Shown here: piece after piece, positions 14,908-22,161 of the stretch
Numbering within the stretch: the first letter of the stretch is position 1
Layout of the letters: every line of letters starts with the position of its first letter
DNA from: Prevotella sp.
GTDB lineage: Bacteria > Bacteroidota > Bacteroidia > Bacteroidales > Bacteroidaceae
Direction of reading: 5' to 3'
NCBI GenBank assembly: GCA_017430675.1
Contig: JAFRMM010000005.1
Span: forward strand, 1-22,699
DNA: 22,699 nucleotides
The notes under the pieces: generated by a model
The model's input: the letters and a program-made list of their open reading frames with translations, nothing else
Told to the model about the DNA's origin: nothing
Databases searched by the model: none
Program-made: the position numbers and the translations under genes

Positions 14908-15409
14908 TCTGCACGTACTCGTTGATGTCGTCGCCCTGTTCGGGATTGATGAAGGGCAGGGCGTTGGTGTCGGTGTCGATGATGAAGGCATAGCCGCGCT
15001 CGCGACCGATCTTGTCGAGCAGTTCGATAAGACGGGTCTTCAGCGGAGCCATCATGTCGGTCTCTACCTGAGCCAGTTCCTGACGGCTGTCCTCCTTGAA
15101 GGTGATGTTTTTCGCCATCAGTTCCTGAAGTTCCGTCTGCCGCTTCTGGAGGATGGTCTTGGGGAAGTCGCGCTGACCGTCGAGGAAATCCTCATACTTA
15201 CGGTTGAACTCGTCTTCCACCCGTTTGGTCTCGGCCTGATATTGTGCCTTCAGTTCATCCATCTTCTGCTGCACGGCTACATAGTCGGCCATCGAGTAGA
15301 GGGCAGCCCCGTAACTGAGGTAGCCGAAGCGGAAAGAAGTGGCAGCGTCCTGAGCCGAGAGGCCCAGGACGGCGCATACTAATACAATAACACTTACCAG
15401 TCTTTTCAT
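14894..15409 (-). CDS. OmpH/Skp family periplasmic chaperone, copy 3
   Basis: A 171-residue secreted protein. The signal peptide is MKRLVSVIVLVCAVLGLSAQ with cleavage near residue 19. The mature part begins SFRFGYLSYGAAL and then forms a long charged coiled coil (about 45-125, QQKMDELKAQYQAETKRVED and beyond), followed by the trimerisation strand region YAFIIDTDTNALPF. Skp trimers hold unfolded outer-membrane proteins in a tentacled cavity on the way to BamA. This is the most divergent of the three copies; it lacks the short repeat-coded signal peptide of the other two. It starts 1 nt after the previous stop and overlaps murI by 14 nt. Confidence 0.88.
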   Translation of the reverse strand: MKRLVSVIVLVCAVLGLSAQDAATSFRFGYLSYGAALYSMADYVAVQQKMDELKAQYQAETKRVEDEFNRKYEDFLDGQRDFPKTILQKRQTELQELMAKNITFKEDSRQELAQVETDMMAPLKTRLIELLDKIGRERGYAFIIDTDTNALPFINPEQGDDINEYVQNALK

Positions 15410-15410
15410 C

Positions 15411-15917
15411 TTACTTCAGACCGAGTTTTGCCTTGACCTGTGCAGTGACGTCGGTAGAGAGGGTCGTGCTGATATAGGGGATACCGGCATTGATCTCGTT
15501 GATAATGACGAAACTGCCTTCCTGGCCCACGGCCTTGATGGCATCGAGCACCTTAGCGGTGATGGCCTGCATCTTCTCCTGAGAGGCCTTCTGCAGAGCC
15601 TGCTGGTTGTCCTGATAACTCTGCTGGATCTTCTGATACATATCCTGCAGTTCAGTCTGGCGGCGCTGCTTGATGTTATCGGGCAGGGTGGCCTGCTCCT
15701 TGTCGAAAGCCTCAGCCTTCTTCGTGAGTTCATCCTGCATCGACTTCAGGTCGGCCTCATACTGAGCCTGGAGAGCATCGATCTCCGTCTTAGCCTTGTT
15801 ATACTCGGGCATAGCCTGAATGATCTCCTGAGTATCGACATGGCCGAACTTACCCTGTGCGTTGGCGGTGGTGAAACCGCAGATAGCGCAAATAGCGCAG
15901 ATAATAATCTTTTTCAT
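15411..15917 (-). CDS. OmpH/Skp family periplasmic chaperone, copy 2
   Basis: A 168-residue secreted protein with signal peptide MKKIIICAICAICGFTTANA, cleaved before QGKFGHVDTQEIIQAMP, the family start. A highly charged coiled coil spans about residues 40-120 (DALQAQYEADLKSMQDELTK and on). It ends with the strand region GSFVIINEINAGIPYI and TAQVKAKLGLK. The role is periplasmic escort of outer-membrane proteins to BamA, which is encoded two genes upstream. The signal peptide core is coded by three 9-bp DNA repeats. It follows copy 1 by 27 nt and precedes copy 3 by 1 nt. Confidence 0.92.
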   Translation of the reverse strand: MKKIIICAICAICGFTTANAQGKFGHVDTQEIIQAMPEYNKAKTEIDALQAQYEADLKSMQDELTKKAEAFDKEQATLPDNIKQRRQTELQDMYQKIQQSYQDNQQALQKASQEKMQAITAKVLDAIKAVGQEGSFVIINEINAGIPYISTTLSTDVTAQVKAKLGLK

Positions 15918-15944
15918 TTCCTAATATTAATGTTTAATCTTTAA

Positions 15945-16454
15945 TTAGTATCCTAATTTCCTTAAAACTTCAGAACTGATATCGATCTTGGGGGAACCGA
16001 AGATGATTCCCATGTTACTGGCACGGTCGAGCACGAGTTGATAGCCGCGCAGTTCGGCAATGTCCTTGATGGCGTTATAAAGTTCGTCCTGGATGGGGGC
16101 CATCAGGGCGGTGCGCTTCTTGAAGAGTTCACCCTCGGGGCCGAAATACTTCTTCTTCAGGTCGGCGGCTTCCTTCTCTTTCTCCACGATGGCATCCTGC
16201 TTGGCTTTCTTCTGTTCCTTGGAGAGAAAGACCACCTCGTTCTGGTAGTTCTTGTAGAGTGTCTGGGCCTCGGTGGTGATGGCATCTACTTCAGCCTGCC
16301 ACTGCTTTGACACCTGATCCAGTTGTTCATTGGCCCGTTCGTAGGCAGGGATATTCTTGAGGATATACTCCATATCCACCAGTGCGAACTTCTGGGCTTG
16401 GGCTGAAGTCAAACCACAGATGACGCAGATTGCACAGATCATTAGTTTCTTCAT
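15945..16454 (-). CDS. OmpH/Skp family periplasmic chaperone, copy 1
   Basis: A 169-residue secreted protein. The signal peptide is MKKLMICAICVICGLTSAQA, cleaved before QKFALVDMEYILKNIPAYE, a classical Skp/OmpH N terminus. The coiled-coil arms span about 40-115 (QWQAEVDAITTEAQTLYKNY and on), and the body returns with GYQLVLDRASNMGIIFGSPKIDIS. It is 54 bp downstream of bamA and in the same operon, which fits a chaperone working directly with the BAM complex. It shares with copy 2 the Cys-rich, repeat-coded signal peptide core (ICAIC, VICG). Tandem paralogs may have arisen by duplication and may specialise for different clients; that is inference. Confidence 0.92.
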   Translation of the reverse strand: MKKLMICAICVICGLTSAQAQKFALVDMEYILKNIPAYERANEQLDQVSKQWQAEVDAITTEAQTLYKNYQNEVVFLSKEQKKAKQDAIVEKEKEAADLKKKYFGPEGELFKKRTALMAPIQDELYNAIKDIAELRGYQLVLDRASNMGIIFGSPKIDISSEVLRKLGY

Positions 16455-16508
16455 ATTCTTTCTCTTTTTTGTTGTTACATCTATTAGACGTTGAAAATAT
16501 AAAAAGGT

Positions 16509-19187
16509 TTAGAACTCCTGACCGAGGATGAAGTGGAAGTTGCTGCCACCTTTCGACCATGAGCCACCGTTCCTATAGTCGGTGCAGACGTTGTCGAAGC
16601 CGTAGGCCCAGTCGATACCCATCAGACCCACCATCGGGAGGAAGATGCGGACGCCGATACCGGCGGAGCGCTTCATCTTGAACGGATTGAAGTCCTTGGC
16701 ATTGGCCCAGGCATTACCGCCTTCGAGGAAACCGAGGCCGTAGATGGTGGTGTTACCCAGCATGAACGGATAGCGCAGTTCCAGTGTGAAACGGTCGTAG
16801 GCGTAGGAGTTGTAGGAGGAGATCGTGCCGCCCTTCATCATCGTCTCGTAGGCCGAGGAATAGGAGATAGAACCGTTCTCGTAGCCGCGCAGACCGATGG
16901 TCTCTTCCGAATAGCCGTAGGAGTAGCCGCTCATTCCGTCACCACCGACGTAGAAAGTCTCAAACGGTGAACGCTTATTCTGGTTATAGGCACCCAACAG
17001 GCCCATCTCCACACGCGTCATCAGCACCAGGCACTTCTGACCGCCAGTGAGGGCCGTGAACGAGCGGAGTTTGAACTTCCACTTATGGTACTCAATCCAG
17101 CGGTACATATCCTGCAACTCGTCCTCGTAGGAGGCGGAGTTGGCGTTCTTGGCCAGATTGGCGTAGTCCTTGCCGTCGAAGGCAGACCAGGGGGGCGTGA
17201 GTGTCGCGGACAACAGGAACTCCGAACCGCGGCGCGGGAACAACTGGTTGTCGGTAGAGGTACGCGACAAGGCCAAGCCGAGGTTGATGTTGTTACAGTT
17301 TCCGTTGTGAATATAGAAGTAACTCCAGTCGCGTAACATATAGCGGGTGTAGCCGAGGGTGGCCGAGAACTGGAAATAGTCGTCGGGCCAGCGCAGGCGC
17401 TTTCCCCATCCGATGCTGGCACCGAAGACGGTCATCGTCTTGTCATCGTCGAGCATCGAGTCGTAATTATAGTAGTAATTATTGTAGGAGCCGTAACCGT
17501 AACTGTACATCGCGTAATTGTTATAGAACGAGTTGTTACGGTAGTAACTGGAGATATCCGATTGGTGGGAATAGTAGGCACCGACATTGAAACTGTTCGG
17601 GCGCTTGCCGCCAAACCAGTTCGTGCCGTAGTTGGCGCTCAGCGAACTGTAGTAACTACCGTTGGTCTGGAAACTGAAGCCCAGTTGCTCACCGTCGCCG
17701 TAGGGCAGGATGCCGCGGTGCAGTTTGTTCTTGCCAAAGAGGTTACGGATGGAGAAGTTGTTGAACTTGATGCCGATCTTTCCGATGATACCCGTCTGTC
17801 CCCATCCCAAGGAGAATTCCAACTGGTCGTTGGACTTCTGCTCCAGTTGCCAGTTGACATCCACGGTACCGTCCTCGTAGTTGGGCTTGATGTCGGGCAC
17901 CACCTTTTCAGGATCGAAGAATCCCATGGAAGCAATATCGCGCTGGGAGCGCTGCAGGGCTTCCTTGTTGAACAGGTCGCCGGGCTTCGTACGGAGTTCA
18001 CGGCGCACCACCTCCTCATAGAGACGGTCGTTGCCGTAGATACGGATATGGTTCAGGTGAGCCTGCGGACCCTCGGTGACGCGCATCTCCAGGTCGATGG
18101 AGTCGCCCACGATGTTCACTTCCACCGGGTCGATGTTCGAGAACACATAACCGTTGTTATAGTACCAGTTACCAGCAGCGTCATCGTCTTCCTTCAGGCG
18201 CTTGTTGATATGCTTCTGGTTGTAGATGTCGCCCTTCTTCATGTTGAGCACGGCATTCAGGTAGTCGGTGGTGACAACGGTGTTGCCCACCCAGGTGATG
18301 TCGCGGATGAAGTATTTCTCACCCTCATCGATCTTCACATAGACATTGACATGCCTGTCGTCGTAGGTGCTGATGGAGTCCTCAAGGATGGTGGCATCGC
18401 GGAAACCCAGTTCGTTGTACTTGTCGATCAGTGCCTGCTTGGCTTCCTTATAGCGCTCGTCGGTGAATTTCTTCGATTTGAACATGTTGCTGAACTTGCC
18501 AGCCTCGTGGATCTTTCCGAAGGCGCCCTTGCTGATCAGGGAGCCCTTGATCTTGCCGTCCTTCAGTTTCTCGTTGCCGTCAAAGATCAGTTCGTGCACC
18601 TTCATCTTGGCCTTCTTGTCGATATTCACGTCGAGGATGACCTGTCCGGGGTGCTCGGCATCATCGATCTGGTTAATCTCGATCTCCGCATTCTTATAGC
18701 CTTTCTCATCGAAGTATCTCTTGGCCAGGATCTTGGCACGGTCGATGACGTTACGCGTCAGGCTATTGCCCCTCACCATACCGAGTTTTGTCTCCATATC
18801 CTCACGCTCCGCCTTCTTGATGCCATGATAGGTGATGGCGCTGATGCGGGGGCGCAGACCCAAATGGATGCAGAGATAGATCTTGGAACCGACGATGGAG
18901 TCAGCGGTGATGCTGACCTTCGAGAACAGACCGTTGCGCCAGTAACGCTTCACGGCCTCCGTAATCTGGGTGCCTGGCACATCTATCTGCTGGCCCACCG
19001 TCAGTCCGGAGAGACCCGTGAGCACATAGTCCTCGTAGCCCTCAACCCCTTCCACGGCGATACCGGCAATCTCACAGGTACGGGGCGTACCGGCATAGGA
19101 GATGTCGGGATTCACAATTTTATCCTGAGCAGAAGCGATTAAAGGTAAAAAGGTAAGAAGGTAAAAAGGTAAAACCCATTTTACCAT
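16509..19187 (-). CDS. bamA: Outer membrane protein assembly factor BamA
   Basis: An 892-residue Omp85 protein, the central outer-membrane insertase. A signal peptide (MVKWVLPFYLLTFLPLIASA, then QDK) is followed by POTRA repeats over about the first 420 residues, including VEGVEGYEDYVLTGLSGLTVG and RDITWVGNTVVTTDYL. The C-terminal 16-strand barrel contains GGDGMSGYSYGYSEETIGLRGYENG, which holds the conserved lid/loop 6 RGY motif. The protein ends in LGQEF with the C-terminal Phe needed for barrel recognition. An earlier GTG at 19223 is in frame, but the 12 added residues are AT-rich and would precede the signal peptide, so I prefer ATG 19187. About residues 535-580 form a Tyr/Asn/Ser-rich stretch, probably an extracellular loop. 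It is preceded by uppS and followed by ompH. Confidence 0.96.
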   Translation of the reverse strand: MVKWVLPFYLLTFLPLIASAQDKIVNPDISYAGTPRTCEIAGIAVEGVEGYEDYVLTGLSGLTVGQQIDVPGTQITEAVKRYWRNGLFSKVSITADSIVGSKIYLCIHLGLRPRISAITYHGIKKAEREDMETKLGMVRGNSLTRNVIDRAKILAKRYFDEKGYKNAEIEINQIDDAEHPGQVILDVNIDKKAKMKVHELIFDGNEKLKDGKIKGSLISKGAFGKIHEAGKFSNMFKSKKFTDERYKEAKQALIDKYNELGFRDATILEDSISTYDDRHVNVYVKIDEGEKYFIRDITWVGNTVVTTDYLNAVLNMKKGDIYNQKHINKRLKEDDDAAGNWYYNNGYVFSNIDPVEVNIVGDSIDLEMRVTEGPQAHLNHIRIYGNDRLYEEVVRRELRTKPGDLFNKEALQRSQRDIASMGFFDPEKVVPDIKPNYEDGTVDVNWQLEQKSNDQLEFSLGWGQTGIIGKIGIKFNNFSIRNLFGKNKLHRGILPYGDGEQLGFSFQTNGSYYSSLSANYGTNWFGGKRPNSFNVGAYYSHQSDISSYYRNNSFYNNYAMYSYGYGSYNNYYYNYDSMLDDDKTMTVFGASIGWGKRLRWPDDYFQFSATLGYTRYMLRDWSYFYIHNGNCNNINLGLALSRTSTDNQLFPRRGSEFLLSATLTPPWSAFDGKDYANLAKNANSASYEDELQDMYRWIEYHKWKFKLRSFTALTGGQKCLVLMTRVEMGLLGAYNQNKRSPFETFYVGGDGMSGYSYGYSEETIGLRGYENGSISYSSAYETMMKGGTISSYNSYAYDRFTLELRYPFMLGNTTIYGLGFLEGGNAWANAKDFNPFKMKRSAGIGVRIFLPMVGLMGIDWAYGFDNVCTDYRNGGSWSKGGSNFHFILGQEF
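19141..19174. repeat. AAAAAGGT tandem repeat inside the bamA signal-peptide codons
   Basis: The plus strand shows four successive AAAGGT, AAAAAGGT, AAGAAGGT and AAAAAGGT units. Read on the minus strand they encode VLPFYLLTFLPL, the hydrophobic core of the BamA signal peptide. Similar units lie at 11711-11728 (before the permease) and, on the other strand, 19231-19253 (end of uppS). Confidence 0.85.
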
Positions 19188-19240
19188 ACCCAATACCTTA
19201 TTTATATATAAATTAAAAGTCACTTTCTTTTTTTACCTTT

Positions 19241-19987
19241 TTACTTTTTTACCTCTTCTTCTTCCACCTGTGCCTCGGTCTTTCCAAAACGGCGCTGACG
19301 GCTCTGGTAATTGTAGATGGCCTTGTAGAGTTCTTCTTCGTTGAAGTCAGGCCAATAGGTGTCGCAGAAATACAGTTCCGAATAGGCGATCTGCCAGAGC
19401 AGGTAGTTGGAGATGCGAAGTTCGCCGCCCGTGCGGATCAGCAGGTCGGGATCCGGCATGAAGGCCGTCTCCAGATGCTGACTGATAAACTCCTCAGTGA
19501 TGTCGTCGGTCTTGTATTTCCCGTCGCTGACGCCTTGGGCAATCTCCTTGGTGGCCTTCACCAGTTCCCATCTTGACGAGTAACTCAGGGCGATGACGGC
19601 AGTCATGGCGGTGTTTCCGGCGGTGTGGTCTTCCAGTTCCTTGATCTTCTCCTGCACGATCTCCGGCAGACGGGCCATGTCACCGATCATCTTGAAGCGC
19701 ACGTTGTTCTTCATGAAGATCTCTTCCTCTAAGGACGTCAGGATCAGTCCCATCAGGGCTGCCACCTCATCGGCAGGGCGGTTCCAGTTCTCCGTGGAGA
19801 AAGTATAGAGCGTCAGGTATTTGACACCCAGTCTCACACACTCAGAGGTGATGCAGTGTACGGCATCCACACCAGCCTGGTGTCCGAAACTGCGCTCCCT
19901 CCCACGCTCGTTGGCCCAGCGCCCGTTGCCGTCCATGATGATGGCAATATGCTGAGGAATACGGTTCATGTCCAAAAGTTCTTTCAT
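19241..19987 (-). CDS. uppS: Undecaprenyl pyrophosphate synthase (isoprenyl transferase)
   Basis: A 248-residue cis-prenyltransferase that elongates farnesyl diphosphate with isopentenyl diphosphate to the C55 carrier for peptidoglycan and surface polysaccharides. The motifs are [16 protein letters not shown] (catalytic Asp19 and the following GNGRW), [18 protein letters not shown], and the substrate-binding [19 protein letters not shown], all conserved. The frame is open up to 20137, but that extension overlaps the DUF6089 gene in another frame and has no family match, so ATG 19987 is chosen, 4 nt after the DUF6089 stop. The C terminus (EEEEVKK) lies in an A/G-rich simple repeat. Confidence 0.96.
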   Translation of the reverse strand: MKELLDMNRIPQHIAIIMDGNGRWANERGRERSFGHQAGVDAVHCITSECVRLGVKYLTLYTFSTENWNRPADEVAALMGLILTSLEEEIFMKNNVRFKMIGDMARLPEIVQEKIKELEDHTAGNTAMTAVIALSYSSRWELVKATKEIAQGVSDGKYKTDDITEEFISQHLETAFMPDPDLLIRTGGELRISNYLLWQIAYSELYFCDTYWPDFNEEELYKAIYNYQSRQRRFGKTEAQVEEEEVKK

Positions 19988-19991
19988 ATAT

Positions 19992-20663
19992 TCAGTCTCT
20001 GTCGTTATTACATGTTTTGCATTTCGCCCACAGGTCATAGGTGACTCCCAGTTGGAGCACGCTGTAGCAGTCTGAGTTCTTGAAGAGTCCGCTGCTCTTA
20101 ATCCCATAGACGTCTTTCCTGCCGTCGAGTTGATCACTGGGTGTGAAGCGCATCGCCCATTCGGCTATGAGGTTCACCCGTGTCGCAATCTTCCATTTGA
20201 TGCCTGCACCGATGGGCAGGTTGGCCGTGATACCACTGCCGTCGCCGCTGTGGTGGGTCAGTCCCAGACCTATGGTGATGAACGGTACGACTCTCCGTGC
20301 GCCTCTGTATTCCCGTCCTGTGCCGTATGCCCAGAAGTTGTACTCATAGCGGATGTCGGCTTCGGTGATCTGGTTGCTGAACTCGTAGCGCTCTGTCGGA
20401 TACCAGGTCTCGGCATCGTCCGTAGAGCCGGTGATCCTTCCCGTTCCGATGTCCATCATCAGGGCCATCCGGGGGTTGATGTGGTATCTGGCCGTCAGGG
20501 CTCCCCAGGGTTGCATCCCTTTCAGGAGATTGCCGTTGAAATCGCCTGTGTAGGTGATCAGTCCCACATTAGCCCCCAGTTCCAGCCTGTATTCAGGTTC
20601 GTCCTGGGCCTTTGCAGTAGCGGCTGCTGTCAGGATGAGTACGACTGCCAGTAACTTCCTCAC
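19992..20663 (-). CDS. DUF6089 outer-membrane beta-barrel protein, PorG-like
   Basis: A 223-residue protein starting at GTG (20663). The signal peptide is [19 protein letters not shown], cleaved before [21 protein letters not shown]. The rest has the alternating aromatic strands of a small barrel ([53 protein letters not shown]). This family is usually encoded just before uppS and bamA in Bacteroidetes. The related P. gingivalis PorG belongs to the type IX secretion machinery. Whether this organism has T9SS cannot be told here, so a general outer-membrane role is an alternative. Two Cys in the C-terminal tail (KCKTC) are unusual. It follows DUF6242 by 1 nt. Confidence 0.88.
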   Translation of the reverse strand: MRKLLAVVLILTAAATAKAQDEPEYRLELGANVGLITYTGDFNGNLLKGMQPWGALTARYHINPRMALMMDIGTGRITGSTDDAETWYPTERYEFSNQITEADIRYEYNFWAYGTGREYRGARRVVPFITIGLGLTHHSGDGSGITANLPIGAGIKWKIATRVNLIAEWAMRFTPSDQLDGRKDVYGIKSSGLFKNSDCYSVLQLGVTYDLWAKCKTCNNDRD

Positions 20664-20664
20664 G

Positions 20665-21795
20665 TCATTCTATCTTTATGCCTCGCCACGCCTCGCCTGT
20701 GTCGTTGCCCACAAGCCAGATATAATCGCCGACGGTCCAGGCACTGAGGTCGTTAGACACCAGTCCTTCGGGGAGGGTATATGTTGAAGTCACCTTCCAG
20801 GTGAGTCCCTGGTCGCGACTCTGGTAAATCTTTCCGTCGTTGCCAATAGCCAGTATAAGTCCGTTGTAACTGAGCAGGTTGATATGCTCCAGCCAGGGGA
20901 GAGCGTAGGTGTTGTAATTCTCTACGGGTAGGAGTACCCACTTCGAGGGGGCGCTGCCAGAGGCATACTCCGCAATCTTCCGCCACACCACGCAACCCTT
21001 CGGATAGTTGGGGGTGGTGCCTACCATGAGTTGATAGTCGGTGGAGTCGTTGGCGGCAAAGGGCACGGACACGAAGGCGATATTGTCTGTGGGCAGCAGG
21101 GCGGGATCGTCGTCGATGTTGTCGGGCGTCCAGGTCTCGCCTCCATCGGTGCTCACCATCAACTGCCCGTCCTGACTGAGGGCGTAGGCTTCTTTTGTGC
21201 CGGATCCGATAAACGAGCCGTCAAGATTAATAATCACCTGATTAGTTTCAGACTGTACGTCCTCCGTCGTCATCTGCTCCCAGAGGATTCTGTCCGTATC
21301 CACCTGATGCTGGTTGACGCTCACCTGATAGGCACGGAATTTCTGCAGGGTGTTGTTATAGACACGGATCTCACGGATGGTCGAGAAGTCCAGGGAGTCT
21401 GTGCTGGCGTAATTGTAGAGCGTATCGCTATTGGCACTTTTGATGGCGATGCTGCCACTGTAGGTGCTGGTACTGATGGTGGCCAGCACATGCTTCAGGT
21501 CACAGTCCTGAGGCAGTGAGTCTGTATTGTAGATCTTGTACTGGTTCTGTGCGTCGGGATATTGTTCAATGGTGAAGGTGGGCAGCGCTGCGGATGTCAG
21601 GGTCTTCTTGTAGATGGAGTCCGTGCCTTTCTTGGACGTGGTATGGATGTATCTGTTGACCGTTGCCAGACTGAACCCAGTGATAGCCATGTCATCATAG
21701 ACAGTCACTTCACTGTTGTTGTCTGAGCCCAGACAGGAGGTATATAGAAACACCCCTGAAAGCACGATACAGAGTGCAAAAATATATCTTTTCAT
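20665..21795 (-). CDS. DUF6242 lipoprotein with BNR-like repeats
   Basis: A 376-residue protein with a type II signal peptide: MKRYIFALCIVLSGVFLYTSC, where LYTSC is the lipobox and the mature Cys is followed by LGSDNN. The acidic residues after Cys are reminiscent of the Bacteroidetes surface lipoprotein export signal, so it may be exposed on the cell surface (inference). Two Asp-box/BNR-type motifs, STDGGETWTPDN and SRDQGLTWKVT, point to a beta-propeller-like C-terminal half. DUF6242 has no known function. It is the first gene of the DUF6089-uppS-bamA operon, separated from DUF6089 by 1 nt, so it may work in or report on outer-membrane biogenesis. Confidence 0.82.
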   Translation of the reverse strand: MKRYIFALCIVLSGVFLYTSCLGSDNNSEVTVYDDMAITGFSLATVNRYIHTTSKKGTDSIYKKTLTSAALPTFTIEQYPDAQNQYKIYNTDSLPQDCDLKHVLATISTSTYSGSIAIKSANSDTLYNYASTDSLDFSTIREIRVYNNTLQKFRAYQVSVNQHQVDTDRILWEQMTTEDVQSETNQVIINLDGSFIGSGTKEAYALSQDGQLMVSTDGGETWTPDNIDDDPALLPTDNIAFVSVPFAANDSTDYQLMVGTTPNYPKGCVVWRKIAEYASGSAPSKWVLLPVENYNTYALPWLEHINLLSYNGLILAIGNDGKIYQSRDQGLTWKVTSTYTLPEGLVSNDLSAWTVGDYIWLVGNDTGEAWRGIKIE

Positions 21796-21829
21796 TGAAA
21801 GAGGATTCTATTTCGTCACAATTTGGCTG

Positions 21830-21837
21830 CAAATTTA
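21830..21837 (-). promoter_or_regulatory. Predicted promoter of the DUF6242-bamA-murI operon, -7 box
   Basis: The minus strand reads TAAATTTG then CAGCC, matching TAnnTTTG, with the DUF6242 ATG (21795) 34 bp downstream. A further TTTG at 21853-21850 is too close (12 bp) to be a normal -33. The rest of 21838-21930 is AT-rich and I see nothing else in it. Confidence 0.55.
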
Positions 21838-21932
21838 CGCACATTTCCGCAAATATGAGCCATTTTCACCTTATAATTAAAGAAAATATGTTATAATTTG
21901 ACCGATTTTAAGTTAGTTTAGGGTTTTGGGAT

Positions 21933-21970
21933 AAAAAAAGAGTGCGGTATGAATCACTCACCCCGCACTC
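21933..21970 (-). terminator. Intrinsic terminator of the small ORF transcript
   Basis: On the minus strand an 8-bp stem GAGTGCGG/CCGCACTC (arms 21970-21963 and 21947-21940) with a 15-nt loop is followed at once by seven Ts (21939-21933). It starts 3 nt after the stop of the 31-codon ORF and is a textbook terminator. Confidence 0.9.
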
Positions 21971-21973
21971 CTT

Positions 21974-22069
21974 TCAACGTACATCGGTATGCATCAGCGT
22001 AAAGATGCTTAGCATTGTTACTACTGACACAACAGCCAACATAACCGTTGTTTGAAAATCTAATAACAT
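21974..22069 (-). CDS. Putative 31-residue single-pass membrane peptide
   Basis: The ORF starts at ATG 22069, preceded by TTTAAGGTAAAGATT, whose AAGG could be a weak ribosome-binding site, and stops with TGA 3 nt before a strong terminator. The peptide begins MLLDFQTTV, then has a run of about 17-20 hydrophobic residues (VMLAVVSVVTMLSIFTLM), then a short polar tail HTDVR. This is the shape of a small bitopic membrane protein. A second Met at residue 10 could be an alternative start. It has its own promoter (22131-22161) and terminator, with nothing else in the transcript. I do not recognise the family. It could instead be a regulatory RNA with a chance ORF. Confidence 0.6.
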   Translation of the reverse strand: MLLDFQTTVMLAVVSVVTMLSIFTLMHTDVR

Positions 22070-22108
22070 AATCTTTACCTTAAACTACTAACCTAATGAA
22101 TAAAAGAT

Positions 22109-22124
22109 GTAATCTCACGATTAC
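22109..22124 (-). promoter_or_regulatory. 5'-end hairpin with GNRA tetraloop in the small ORF leader
   Basis: The minus strand reads GTAATC-GTGA-GATTAC: a perfect 6-bp stem closed by C-G with a GUGA loop. It begins 6 nt after the -7 box, so it lies at or within a few bases of the predicted transcript start. Such 5' stem-loops often protect mRNAs from decay. Confidence 0.65.
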
Positions 22125-22130
22125 GTAGTG

Positions 22131-22161
22131 CAAAGGTATGAAGTTTTGGGAGTATAGACAA
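22131..22161 (-). promoter_or_regulatory. Promoter of the small ORF unit (TTG, 20 bp, TACCTTTG)
   Basis: On the minus strand TTG (22161-22159) is followed after 20 bp by TACCTTTG (22138-22131). Both elements and the spacing match the Bacteroidetes consensus. The start point is expected near 22124-22127, about 55 nt before the ORF ATG. Confidence 0.8.

Noticed and set aside
14908..14991. N-terminal extension of murI (in-frame upstream ATG)
   Set aside because: The extra 28 residues are low-complexity Ser/Thr/Pro, lie fully inside the ompH coding sequence, and precede the normal MurI start.
17562..19142. 526-codon open frame antisense to bamA on the plus strand
   Set aside because: It is rich in Val, Asp and His in the way antisense shadows of GC-skewed genes are, has no recognisable domain, and lies opposite a clear BamA coding sequence.
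19988..20137. N-terminal extension of uppS
   Set aside because: It overlaps the DUF6089 gene in another frame and has no similarity to UppS; ATG 19987 gives the standard N terminus.
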